Source: Rotaria macrura
Lineage: Eukaryota > Rotifera > Eurotatoria > Philodinida > Philodinidae
Direction: 5' to 3'
Length of the DNA: 64,000 bases
NCBI GenBank assembly: GCA_900239685.1
Contig: OENT01000800.1
Span: 1-64,000, forward strand
Below the pieces are notes generated by a model. That model was given only the letters and a program-made list of their open reading frames with translations, did not search any database and had not been told where the DNA came from. The position numbers and the translations under genes are program-made. This document shows, one piece after another, positions 25,250 through 36,534 of this stretch; the first letter of the stretch is position 1, and the number at the start of each line of letters is the position of its first letter.

Positions 25250-27912
25250 TCAGAAAAGTAAAGGTGATGTTTCATCTATGGTTGCATTGGAGAAAAGAGG
25301 ACCAGATGAATTTGTCTATAAAAATAAATAATAATCGATAGAAGAAATTCAGCAATGAATTATAAGTCACATACTTTGTGTCGACTATAGACTAATAGAG
25401 CAATTGCAATCATGCATAGAGCAATACCAACGCCAAGTATAAGATATTTCATTATGTTAAGTAACAGAATAGGTGTAGTTACTTTTTTATTAAATTTATT
25501 CGCATTCGCTTGATCGATTTCTGCATGCTAAAATAATGACAAGAATGTTTATTGATCATGATCGAACTTTTTCTTCACTCTCTACTTACTTCATCAATCC
25601 ATATCATTGGGTACACAACTGGATTAAGACGAGAAATAGCACTGAAACATTATCAACTGTTATTCTAATTCAAGACAAAACTTCATCTAAGTTATTACCT
25701 TATGACTGAATCATTAACTACATTAAGATTTATTTGTAATCGTCGTGATCCATTCATGACAACTAGTACGTGACGAGAAACAAAACGCATCGAAATTTCT
25801 TTTCTCTCATATAGACTAACTAAAAATTACATACTGCCTGTAAGTGGTTCTATATCAATAAAACTACGATGGTGCGTTTCATCAGGTGTTAGTCCAGTGA
25901 TAGCATTTTGTACCTGAGGATCAGCTGCAAGAAAATGTGGACTTGACCCTATGATAGGTAATGGTATTGCAAGTAGATTATCGCTTACTAAATAGAAAAT
26001 AGTCATTATTAAAAATAACGTACATTCACTTCGAATGTATCAACGTACATTTGACACATGATTGTAATGAGAAAAGACCACTAGGTAAACATTCCAATCC
26101 GGTTGTTCTATTACTTGTTGCATTCAAACAAAAACCTTCATTGTCAGTTGAATTCGAAAATACACTATTGGGTGTTGTATAATGGTAATTTTTTATATTG
26201 AAACCATTAGTACGTGTTTCATTAAAATCAAGATAGACCGATCGGCAAATATCAGAAATAAATACACGTATTCGTTCAGTTTTAGTTGTATCCGGATGCC
26301 ATATTGAACTGTCCGTTCCATTAATCATATTTGCATATTCGTTGGACCAAAATGGTAAACTTGTCTCATAATTAAATCTTTCAATTTTGCCAACATCATT
26401 TATACGTTGCTTCTGATTTGCGTCCACGCCCACACCATTATTAATTAAAAATATATCTGATCCTGCTCTACTTACCTAAAAGAATCGAATGTCTCTTCTT
26501 AAAACATAACAAAAATTCATCGCATCATCGATTTTACTATCTTTTCCAATTATTTCTCATATTTTAGATTTAATTCTTTTTTTGTATTCATCTATAAAAT
26601 ATTTACATTTAACGGGCAAGAAAACCATTCGCTGTTCTTTATCGTTTGAGTTTATCTAAACATTCTAAAATTACCAAAGTATTTTCGAGATAACGTTCTT
26701 TTTCTTTTGATTATGTATTTTTTCTACACGATGTCAAATGTAAATGGTTCTATGCCATTGAAAATTTGCACCGATGATTTATCGAGTTAGCTCATACAAT
26801 TTTTAGATCGAACATAAATTATCGATCTCAAATTTCGTTTTACTAGAAATATCAAATGTATGTTTGTTTGTTTAATAACAGGGGAACAAAAGATCTTAAT
26901 GATTTAAAAACAAATCTACTAAAAAATATCACAATAGCAAAAAGTCCATCGAATAGAATAGTATGGGATACATTAAATTTATCGTTTTCTTAAATAATGA
27001 CTCTTGGAAATGCATTGCATGAATAGCTCATGAATATTTGTTCTGCACCAAAGAAACAGTATGTAAGAATAAATGTATATTTTATTACCGATATGTCATA
27101 AACGGATACCACATCATCAGTGATAATATCTGGAAATACACTTTTAAGTGTATGTAGTAACGGATCTTGATAGCCCCAAAGAAATTCTTTAACAGTACGT
27201 TTCATAATTGGTTTTTCTTGAACAGATAGTAATTCTCCAACCATGCGTTGAAATATAAGTGGAACATGTTCCGTCTGAAGATAATTTACTAGTACCTATG
27301 AAAATTTAGGATAAGAAAAATATTCAATAGGCAATATCGTAATTTACCATATAAACAATATTAATTGTAGTGATGTTTACTGTTTCAGGTTCAGCCGATC
27401 GTGATGCATCAAATGTATATGAACGTGTTTCGCGATAAGATATTGTTTCGTTTTCATACAAGCTAACTTCTTTTTTTTGTCTCTCTTCTCTTTTATAGAA
27501 AGTGTCACACGAATTTTTTTCAATCAATCGTATTTTTATTATCAAACTCACTTATAAACAAACGGCCCACGTTGTCTAAGATTTGGCTTTGATGTACCAT
27601 TGAGAAATCCTGTATCATTAAGATCAAATACATATATTGATACATAAAGTGGTACAGGAGAATCATGCCAGTTACTATAAAGCATCGTTCCTTCTTTCAG
27701 TTGACATTCCTTTTAGAGTTGAAAACAAAAAGAATTTGTAAGATTCATGTAAAATTCGACAAGAAAAAATAATCATAGAAACGTAGTTATACATTTTTGA
27801 CAATTTTTTGAACAACTGAATTACCAAGAACTATTAATAAAACGCCAGCAACCACAAATCCAACACTTAGTATAATCAATATAATCGATGCACAACGTAT
27901 ACGATCAACCAT
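25250..27912 (-). CDS. CD36/SR-B family scavenger receptor
   Basis: Ten exons on the minus strand: 27793-27912, 27552-27709, 27348-27489, 27089-27295, 26049-26475, 25835-25987, 25699-25762, 25590-25641, 25375-25527, 25250-25315; 513 residues, all phases consistent. The family binds lipids and lipoproteins at the plasma or lysosomal membrane. Both membrane anchors are present: an N-terminal helix (SIILIILSVGFVVAGVLLIV) and a C-terminal one (YLILGVGIALCMIAIALLVY). Ectodomain hallmarks in order: SPVPLYVSIYVFD, RQRGPFVYK, ENETISYRETRSYTFD, NGTDSSIWHP, RVFISDICRSVYLDF, a Cys-rich segment, and HHRSFIDIEPLTG. There are several N-glycosylation sites. The tail ends TSPLLF, a possible acidic/dileucine-like sorting signal of the LIMP-2 kind, but too short to decide between LIMP-2, SR-B1 and CD36. 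Intron 4 is 615 bp or less; the others are short. Confidence 0.95.
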
Positions 27913-28172
27913 TGTGTATTAGAGAATAAAAAAAAATTATATTTATCTACAAGTGCAGTCCATTCGATTGTATATAAATGAAATGAATTACCAAAGTAGA
28001 AAATAAAAACAAGCAAAGAAACACAGTTTTATATCAAAAAGAAAAAAAAGAAGGAAGATAAACAAATTGCACTAGCAGACAAGTTCATAAAGAAATAAAT
28101 CGAACATGACTGATTGGAATTATTGTTTCAAATAGATGCTAAAATCATAATCATTCTCTTTTCTATTTTAAT

Positions 28173-30914
28173 CTATCGTGGACATATTTGATTCAATCGT
28201 TGTACACAACGCTCAATACCATGTTCTTCATAGTCCTTTCGAGATATCCATAGATCTGGTGTATCTTTAATTAAATTAGAATAAACAGCACCACCCAAGA
28301 AGACCATATTTTTTCGACGTGGCGGTGCTTCGATACAAATAACATTTTTGGCTGATTTATCCGATTGTCCTTTAAGAATTCGTTCTGTATAAAGTTGTTC
28401 TAATTCACGCTCGAGACGAGTACCAAAGCCTGGATACATTGTTGTACCACCACTCAATACAATTTGTTTATAAAGTTTACGTCGATCATCCATAGGTGCA
28501 CTATTGATTACTTTGAAGACTTGTTCAGCAACACCTTTTACTTCTAAGCCTAAGAGTGATGGACGAAACAGAACTTCGGGTGCTTCAAATCTTTCACCCG
28601 ATAATTTTATTGTTCGACCATCGGGTAATATGTAATTTTCAACAAGAACCGTTGTATCTAATGCTAACTGCCGTTCTTGATCAACATCATGTGCAACATA
28701 ACAGACTTTTTCTTTCATTTCTTGAACAGTATCAAAATCAGCCGATTGATTAAACACATACTAAAATATGTAATCGAACAATAAACTCTGTCAAGCATAG
28801 ATTATTTGTTGAAGAATTTTCTTTCTATTGAATGATGAAAACGTTAAGTATCAGTCATCATTTTTTTCTGAGTAAATTTCATAATTCTGGATATTATCGA
28901 TAAAATAATCAAATTTCAAAATAAATACCATCCAGATCAGATCTACTAATAGAACTTTCTCTTTCTAGCTGACCAACGAAGCAAACGATCCGGACGTCGA
29001 ATATTGGAGTATGTGTAGAAATGCTTGTCATTCTTATAGAACCAGAATTTCTTAATTCTCCTAGAGCTATCCATACTGATTAATATCTGTTATTTCCATA
29101 AAATAATGATTTTGTTTCGTGAGTATAGACACTCATCGTTATTTTAATTTTTACTTAAATAAAATTACTTTACAATTGTAAAAAGGCCATTAGGATTATT
29201 CGGGTGTGGGTGCATACGCAGATAATACTTATTTCTGACTACTTTCATTCTCAATAAAATCATATGATGTTTAAGATAAAATCAAAATAAACATGTGTAT
29301 CTACGTCTCAACAAAAGCATAGTCTAGGGCAAATGTATGCCCATAGTTTGTACGGGTAATATACGTTTTCAACAAGATTAAAAGTGATCACGAAACTTCT
29401 TAGTTTCTCGTTAGTTCTTTTTTTCTGCATTAAAATCATCTATTTATTTAGTAGTACTATTCTCTCCAAGTTAGGTACATGATTTTAAATATTAATAAAA
29501 GCTGCATGAATTTGTTTATTTTCTTTTACATTTAGTTATAACAAGTTAATTCATTCTTATCTTAATAGAAAGAAAAATATTTTCTTGATAACAAGCAACT
29601 CTTAATATCGTAAAATTTTTCGTATTTTTCTTATGCAATATAACGATATGAGTTCAGTCTAAATATTCGTCGTTCAATTCTCTAGAAACTAGCCTAATTC
29701 ATTTAGGAGCAAAAGCTTATTTTAATTATTTAGACTGAATCGAATGGCATCGTTGTCACGAATCATTTTTCTTTTGATGGATTTTATCAGTACAGCACTT
29801 CTTCTAATGAAATCTTCAGAAAGATTGAAAATTGAAGTATTATTGTTCATCGACATATTTACCAAAGTGATCATTGTCATTCACTAGTTCGAAAATGAAA
29901 TCTCTAATGTAAACTTGTCTAGTGCCGAAAATGGAAGACAATTATAGATGTTCATACATACGAAACTTAAATAGATTTATAGCAATATCTATGTTCTACT
30001 CATTAACCCTTTTATAGATTTCATATGAGCTTTTCTGGTACCGATAACAATACTTTACAAAACTATAAATTTGTAATAAAAAAAGGGAGCAGAAATGATT
30101 CTAAATCATTGTTTATAAGTTCATTGCGAACGACAGAGAATACTGAAAATATTCGTTCATTAGTACTAAGTATATGATTTACCCCACGAAGAAGTAGTAA
30201 ACGAATTAAATATCTTGTTATATCACGTCCAGCTATATTGAGTCGTGCAATCGAATTTTGTAAACAATATCCATCGATAACAGGACAAATATGTGTTACA
30301 CCATCGCCAATATCAACAACAACACCAGTTAAAATTCCTTGAGCATACAATGTCAAGATAGCTTGATATGCTAATGAACATTCATGAAATTGAAATTGCT
30401 CGAGCATAACTTCTAACATTTTAGCACGGTTTTTAACTGGATTAAGTGGTGCTTCAGTTAGTAAAATTTTAGCATCACTTGGTGTTATGTTCATTTTTTT
30501 CGGACCAAATAAATAGTTATACACATGTTTCATATCTTCCCAATTATTCACAATGCCGTTTTCAACAGGATATTTTATTTCAAGTGTTTGTCGAACTTGC
30601 TGTGCTACAAAAGAGACATGCATGAAAATAGAAGCTTTCAAAACTCAACGAAATGGTAATACCTTCATCACCAATCATAATATCTTGCACTTCAATGTTG
30701 TTCACTTTAGCACGTGAACGGATTAACGGCCGACCAACCATACATGGAAAATGGAAATCAGGAAAGTGTGATGTACAAAAACCACATTTAATATACTAGG
30801 ACAAAAAAGCACAAAAATGATGTTCTCAAATATATGAATTTTGATAAAAATACTAGAAACACTTACGCCAGTACCATTATCACATACAATAACTTTTCTA
30901 CCTTCAGAATCCAT
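28173..30914 (-). CDS. ARP2: Actin-related protein 2 (ARP2)
   Basis: Four exons: 30867-30914, 30663-30795, 30183-30604, 28173-28760; 396 residues, close to the usual 394. ARP2 is a subunit of the seven-protein Arp2/3 complex that nucleates branched actin. It starts [16 protein letters not shown] (phosphate loop 1), then [19 protein letters not shown], the ARP2-like [34 protein letters not shown] (phosphate loop 2), [18 protein letters not shown], and [10 protein letters not shown] (adenosine site). It is divergent: the normally invariant CGYAGSNFPEHIFP region reads [14 protein letters not shown], and the Ser of DSGDG is Ile. An upstream in-frame TTG is not needed; the ATG at 30914 matches ARP2 exactly. 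Intron 3 (28761-30182) is 1.4 kb and contains nothing recognisable. It may be one of several diverged copies. Confidence 0.93.
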
Positions 30915-31213
30915 TCTCAAAATGATTCAAAAAACAAAATGAAGAGATATGAAAGAAGATGCACAATCATGAATCAAAGTTTATCTAATGGTATATTTGA
31001 TCAACCAATTGTATACATATTGTACATCATGTCGCTCGTATACATTCATGGATTTGACATCCAACACGAACAACAAACATAACTTTTAACGGCTAAATTA
31101 TTTTTCTTCTCTTTTCTGTGACATAAACAATTTTATTAATATTTAATTAATACTACTGGTTTCCTTTCCTGTATTCATATTAAAGGAAGAATCAAAACCG
31201 AAAACCGAAATAC

Positions 31214-31221
31214 TATAAAAG
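31214..31221 (+). promoter_or_regulatory. TATA box of the GH43 gene
   Basis: TATAAAAG lies 74 bases before the GH43 start codon, in the 380-bp divergent region shared with ARP2. The spacing would put transcription start near 31245 and leave a leader of about 50 bases. It suggests the gene has its own eukaryotic promoter. Confidence 0.5.
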
Positions 31222-31294
31222 CAACATAAAAAAGCAAACTTTATCAGTTTCATTCCTTCTTGTGTCTTTTTTAATCTTTACAATATACTATTTC

Positions 31295-32389
31295 ATGAAC
31301 TACACAATAAAAACATTCTTCATCACACTTTTCACTATAAGCACTATTGTTGATTCAATTTTTGTACCACAAAGTATTGCTGAATATCCTAAAAAACCCG
31401 TGTGGCCAAATTATTTAGCAGATCCATTTGCATTTGAATTTAATGGAACATATTTTATGATTGGTACTGGCCTTGGATTGAGTGAAAAGAACGCTACTTT
31501 TCCCTCGCTTCGTTCTGATGATCTTGAAACATGGATTTATTCTGGTGATATTTTAGATGTTATGCTGCAGCCTGATCAACCATCCTCATACTGGGCACCC
31601 GAAATAGCTGAACAAGATAATATATTCTATTTATTCTATTCAGTTGGATTCGGAGAAAAGAAACATCGCATTCGTGTTACATCATCAACGTTACCACTTG
31701 GTCCATACAATGATAGTCAATCAATAGAACTAACTGATGTAACTAAATTATCGTTCGCCATTGATCCTCATCCATTTCAAGATAAAAAAGATGGGCAATG
31801 GTATTTATTTTACAGTAGAGATTTTCTTGATACTAATAATGGTTATCGTGTTGGAACAGGTATTGTTGTTGATCGTCTTTTAGATAACATGAGTCGATTA
31901 GCTGGAAATGAAACAATTGTTCTACGTGCTAAACATGATTGGCAAATTTATGAACGTAACAGATCGATTTATGATACTAGATATGATTGGTATACATTAG
32001 AGGGTGCTGCTACTTGGCAAGAACAATCAGGAGCTTATATATGTTTTTATAGCGGTGGTAATTGGCAAAACACATCCTATGGTGTTGACTATGGCATAGC
32101 TTATTCATCACCGATGGGACCTTATACAGAAGATTCAAGCAATCAAGCTCGTATAACACATTCAATAGAAGGTATTATTATAGGACCGGGTCATAATTCA
32201 ATTATTGTTGGACGTGATAAGAAAACTACCTATATTGTTTATCATGCATGGAACGATGAAAAAACAATACGTTCACCATATGTAAGTCAATTGAGTTGGA
32301 GAACAATGGTAACAAATAATTCAAGTGGTAGACATGATATTCTTCATTTGACACTTTTGTTTCTTGTCTATTTTATTGTCATTGTCTAG
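31295..32389 (+). CDS. GH43 glycoside hydrolase, intronless, probably GPI-anchored
   Basis: A 364-residue protein in one exon. GH43 enzymes (arabinanases, beta-xylosidases, alpha-arabinofuranosidases) cleave plant or algal polysaccharides with a five-bladed propeller. The three catalytic acids appear in family context: Asp in NYLADPFAFEFNGTYFMIG (general base), Asp in SFAIDPHPFQD (pKa modulator) and Glu in YTLEGAATW (general acid). SYWAPEIAEQDNIFYLFYS is the usual blade-2 stretch. An N-terminal signal peptide (TIKTFFITLFTISTIVDSIF) and a C-terminal SSGR spacer plus LHLTLLFLVYFIVIV tail look like secretion and GPI-anchor signals; about ten N-glycosylation sites fit an outer-surface location. 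The ATG at 31295 was preferred over an upstream in-frame GTG (31262). The substrate is unknown. The lack of introns and the bacterial/fungal family suggest horizontal gene transfer with later gain of sorting signals. Confidence 0.93.
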   Translation: MNYTIKTFFITLFTISTIVDSIFVPQSIAEYPKKPVWPNYLADPFAFEFNGTYFMIGTGLGLSEKNATFPSLRSDDLETWIYSGDILDVMLQPDQPSSYWAPEIAEQDNIFYLFYSVGFGEKKHRIRVTSSTLPLGPYNDSQSIELTDVTKLSFAIDPHPFQDKKDGQWYLFYSRDFLDTNNGYRVGTGIVVDRLLDNMSRLAGNETIVLRAKHDWQIYERNRSIYDTRYDWYTLEGAATWQEQSGAYICFYSGGNWQNTSYGVDYGIAYSSPMGPYTEDSSNQARITHSIEGIIIGPGHNSIIVGRDKKTTYIVYHAWNDEKTIRSPYVSQLSWRTMVTNNSSGRHDILHLTLLFLVYFIVIV

Positions 32390-33798
32390 ATTTTTCATCA
32401 TGCTCTATAGATGATAATATTTCTGTATGTGTTAAGGAAGGCGTATTTCCGATTCGATTGTATATCATATAGTGCGGAAAATGAAAAAAAAGAGATGAAG
32501 ACGAACTCATCAACAAGTCAATGTCTCTCCTTGAGAATGAGCAGGAAAAAAACGAGAGAAATATCTGTTCGAGTGTTGAGCAAAAGCTGTGTGTTTAGAA
32601 AAAAAGAAGAAGAGAGATGAAAGAATCTAAGTGGAATTGATCGGAGAAAGAATGATGAACTAATGAAATTGATGATGAACAAGCATGGTGCTGACGTTAG
32701 TGGAGGTTTCTTCAATCAAGAGGTTGGCTCGTCATCGCTAATCGACTCATTCTTTTGTTTCAAACACGCTTGCCGACTGACGAAGACTCACTTTATTCGT
32801 ACGCTGTATTCGGATTCAAACTAGTACCACTCAATGTAAACGGAATTCTCTCTATCTGTCTCTCTTCATTCTCAGCGTCGCTAAAAGAAAAAAGGAAGCA
32901 AGCAAAATAGAGTGAGAAAAAGAATTCTAAACAAGTGAGCTATTTCCTCTCTTTACAATTTATAACGCGTAAGCAGAAATGGAAAATAGTAGCAGAGAAC
33001 ATGACGCCTGCTTCGACTACAACAACGAAGATGATGTTGATGACGATGGTAATGATGATGATGATGATGATGATGATGCTAATAATAATAATAATAATGA
33101 TGATGATGATGACTAGAACAACAAAAATATACAAAGAATCACACAGAGATGTGCTACTACAATGATCAATTCTGTCTAGCAGATCAAGAAAAGTCACACT
33201 GTTATGTTGTTTTGTTAATATAACATGATTGATAATGATGAATCTTCATTTACATTGGATCACAGACATAAAAGAAAAAAAATAATACAAAGATCCAACA
33301 TCATTGTTCTACAATAAACGGAAGAAACTATTCGTAAGTCATTTTCTGTATGCTCTAATTGTGCGTGTCAAGTAAATATGAAAACGTCATTGCCATAAAC
33401 GCAAATCTCTGGAGATTAATTGGCAGACACTGATTACGAAAAGTTAAAGTTGTTGTAGCACGAACTTGTATTTATGTGAGTGACATGATTCTCAAAATAG
33501 CTAGAGGCTACTAAAAAAAAAAACTTCTGATGTCCCTCTTCTCCTCTTTTTTTCTTTATCGTCTGCTTCTTTGGGAATGTTATGAATAATCAAAAGAATA
33601 GCCATATGGAAAAAAGAAGAAAAACAGCACATGTAGATTGTTTCAATAACAACGAGCACAAAAAAAAATTAGAAAGAGACTCCTTCTCATGGGATGATCG
33701 AGTGGATTACTCAAGTGTCTCGATCATCACGACAAATTTAGTGTTAGGAAGCAAACAAATTCAGCTTTTCTTTTCTTCTATTTCTTCGTGTTTGCCTA
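32390..33798. other. Intergenic region
   Basis: No gene seen. It contains the GAT/AAT microsatellite listed separately. Apparent frames here are purine-rich low complexity. Confidence 0.45.
33028..33113. repeat. GAT/AAT trinucleotide microsatellite
   Basis: Interrupted (GAT)n, then (AAT)n, then (GAT)n again. It produces open frames on both strands (poly-Met/Ile) that should not be called genes. Confidence 0.9.
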
Positions 33799-36045
33799 AT
33801 GTCATGTCCAGAATCAAAAATGAATAAGAACGATAAAGACGGTTATTTTATACAAACTTTTGCAAGTTCACCTTATCATCGTCGATATTATTCACCGATT
33901 ATGAATGATATGCGGCCACGTCGTAATAGTTATCAGTTAGCTATCACAACAGCAAAGCATGATCATATTCATATGAACAATCGCATACAAATGATATCTT
34001 CATCTTCATCGTCATCACGATCTTCAATAAGAAACTGTCATATTCAAACAGCACGGTCACTTCATACTATTCATGATATAAATTCAAACAGTGAAAAAGA
34101 TCATTTACAACGAAGCACAAGTCAACCGGCTGTTCGCTCAGTGAACAGTGATGTTTTATTGGAAAATGCAACATTTCTACTTGATTCTCCTGTACATGCA
34201 CTACGACCAGCTCACTATAGATCTCGTACAACACTACCACCAACAAATCCAACGTCAAGACGAAGTTCTTTCGCTATTCCTGATTCTATTGTTGACAGTA
34301 ATGATTGTTCCACTTCATCAACCGTGCCAATGACATCGGTTTATCGTGTTGTTATTGTTCGATCATTCGCATCCGTATTTGCACTTGCTAGTCTCTTTTC
34401 AACAGAAGTTTTACAAACTTCTATACATTCAATTGAACATAGTTTTCGATTACTATTTACATTTCACTTGTGCGCCTTTGTTGGGGCTCTTGTTTTTGCA
34501 GCGCATGCATCACGTATACATATAGTTCGATATCGTTGGACAATATCCAGTGTTATTGCGTATGATCGTTGTTCACAAACATTAATCGTACTAGCGACCA
34601 TATTAACAGGTGCATGGGTAACAATGCAGTATTTTCATTCATATTATCATTTATTACTTGTGAGTGCTGGTATAAGTGGCATTAGTTATAGTTGTATGAT
34701 TGTAAAATCCTTCGATCATATATTACAATTATCCACGTCATTGCCAATTCAAAGCGTAAAAACCTTGACAGTTCGACTTAATATATTCGCATTCATCTAC
34801 AATTCCTTATGTCAATTAGCATTAACTGTAGGTGGACTTTTTCTTTTAGCCATCATTCGTTTTCAACAGTATAGACGGGAATATGTTTTAATTGGTTCGC
34901 AACCATGTCTTTTGTTACCATGTTTTCAGTTTAATGAGCAACAGGATGATCGTATACAATTGATGAAACCACCGCAGTCCACTTTAGTTAATTTAACGAT
35001 GCATATAAACGAAAAAAAACAAGGTACATCCGTTTTTTTTTACTTCAAATGTCAACTAATCAGATAATTAAGTTAATGGTTTTCTGTTCATGTTTTTTTT
35101 TGTAGAATGGCAAACAGAACCAGCTCGTTATATATTTTTTGTCACTTTGCTTATATTAACAATAATTAGTTTATTACCACAAGCGGGTGCTGAATGGACA
35201 ACGTCAATATTAAGTATGAGTAGACGTTTATCAATATTATATTATTCAAATGAAAGCGCACAAAATGACATATCAACTTCATCAAAACGGCTCATACGTT
35301 GTCGTCACTATATATTTGCATTATTTATTGGTTTTCAAGAGGGTTACCTCTTCGGCAGTATAATAAAAGTAATAAAAAATGACTTGAAGTAAAAGTATTA
35401 ATAATTGATATGCATATCTATTTTCTAGTTCGATGTAACTTGTCTTTTTGGTCTACGACATACAGTTGAAATGATCATTGTTTATGGGTTAGGAGGAACT
35501 ATGTCAAGTACCTTGATGTCTATTTTAATCAAACGTATTTCAATTATGGTAGACATAAACTACTATATATATATATATATATATGGACATGAATGTATTC
35601 ATAGAACTAAATTTCAATTATTTTGTTTAGACTTCCGTGTCCTTTACCACACTTCTTCATCTATTAACGATGGCATTATTAATATTAAGTCGACCTCCAT
35701 ATATTATTCCAATGCCACCATTGATTACAAAATATGCTCTATTTTTTTCTTTTGGAATCGTTATTGGTCTATGGTCAACCATAGCTATTCGTACGTATTT
35801 GAATATACTAAATACAATATCGATAATAAAGTCTATTTTTAGATTGTCTATGTAATTCAACAAAATTTTCTTCATCATCAACCTTTGCTCAATCTGTTGC
35901 TATTCGTTCTATAGGTCGTATAATAGCTTATTCTTGTACAGTATTTATATGTCAATTATTACTTTTCAATATCAATCTAATCTGTCTATTGCTTGTATTC
36001 GCTTTCATATTTATATGCCATTGTTGTTGTAATGAAAAGAAATAA
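33799..36045 (+). CDS. UNC-93-like MFS membrane protein
   Basis: Five exons: 33799-35023, 35106-35368, 35429-35548, 35631-35790, 35843-36045; 656 residues, phases consistent. UNC-93 family proteins have an MFS-like fold and act as channel-associated or trafficking factors rather than proven transporters. The C-terminal half carries the best signature: GFQEGYLFGSIIKFDVTCLF followed by GLRHTVEMIIVYGLGGTMSS aligns with the family's GF..A.LFGDFTKSYVTC.LG...VG..MI.FG..N stretch. About 11 hydrophobic helices are visible after residue 185. The first roughly 180 residues are a Ser/Arg/His-rich, probably cytosolic, disordered tail (SSSSSSSRSS, SRRSSF), much longer than in usual UNC-93 proteins. The last exon ends in HCCCNEKK, a possible palmitoylation site. 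The stop overlaps AATAAA at 36044. A (TA)n run lies in intron 3. Confidence 0.8.
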
Positions 36046-36049
36046 TAAA
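36044..36049 (+). terminator. Polyadenylation signal overlapping the stop codon
   Basis: AATAAA formed by the UNC-93-like stop codon TAA and the next bases. It implies a very short 3' untranslated region. Confidence 0.4.
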
Positions 36050-36534
36050 ATAGTCACATTTTTAATTCAACATTTGCAGGAAGAAGGATATACTTTTTCT
36101 GTGACAGTTTCCGTAAATATGTATATACATTCACGAATAAATAGAAATTATATTTTATGGTAAAAAAGTGATAAAATCTTTTTCAAAAAAAAAGCACAAA
36201 ATTCACACTTAAAAAGAAAACGAATGATAATATGAGTATAGAAAATATTTTCGAAGGATAGATAGCAGAATATTGAATGAATAAGAGAAAAGAGAAAACA
36301 AGAAAAACTATGAAAATGGAATAGTTCTGCATTATTTTGTTTCACGGTTTTAACAATAAAATATTTTATTCGAAAAAAAACAATCAAACTACAGTAGAAT
36401 TGAAAAACAAATAAACGGGAGCTCAAATCCTGAATGCAGAATATGCACTATGATATGTGTACACATATATATTTACTGTGAAGAAAAACATACAAGTACA
36501 CACATAACAAAAACAACTGCAAAATCAAACGCTT
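36046..36534. other. Convergent intergenic region
   Basis: About 490 bp between the 3' ends of the UNC-93-like gene (+) and the last inferred myosin exon (-). AT-rich, and no feature seen beyond the polyA signal at its left edge. Confidence 0.4.

Noticed and set aside
32935..33197. Open frames on both strands over the GAT/AAT repeat
   Set aside because: Pure consequence of the microsatellite (poly-Met on one strand, poly-Ile on the other).
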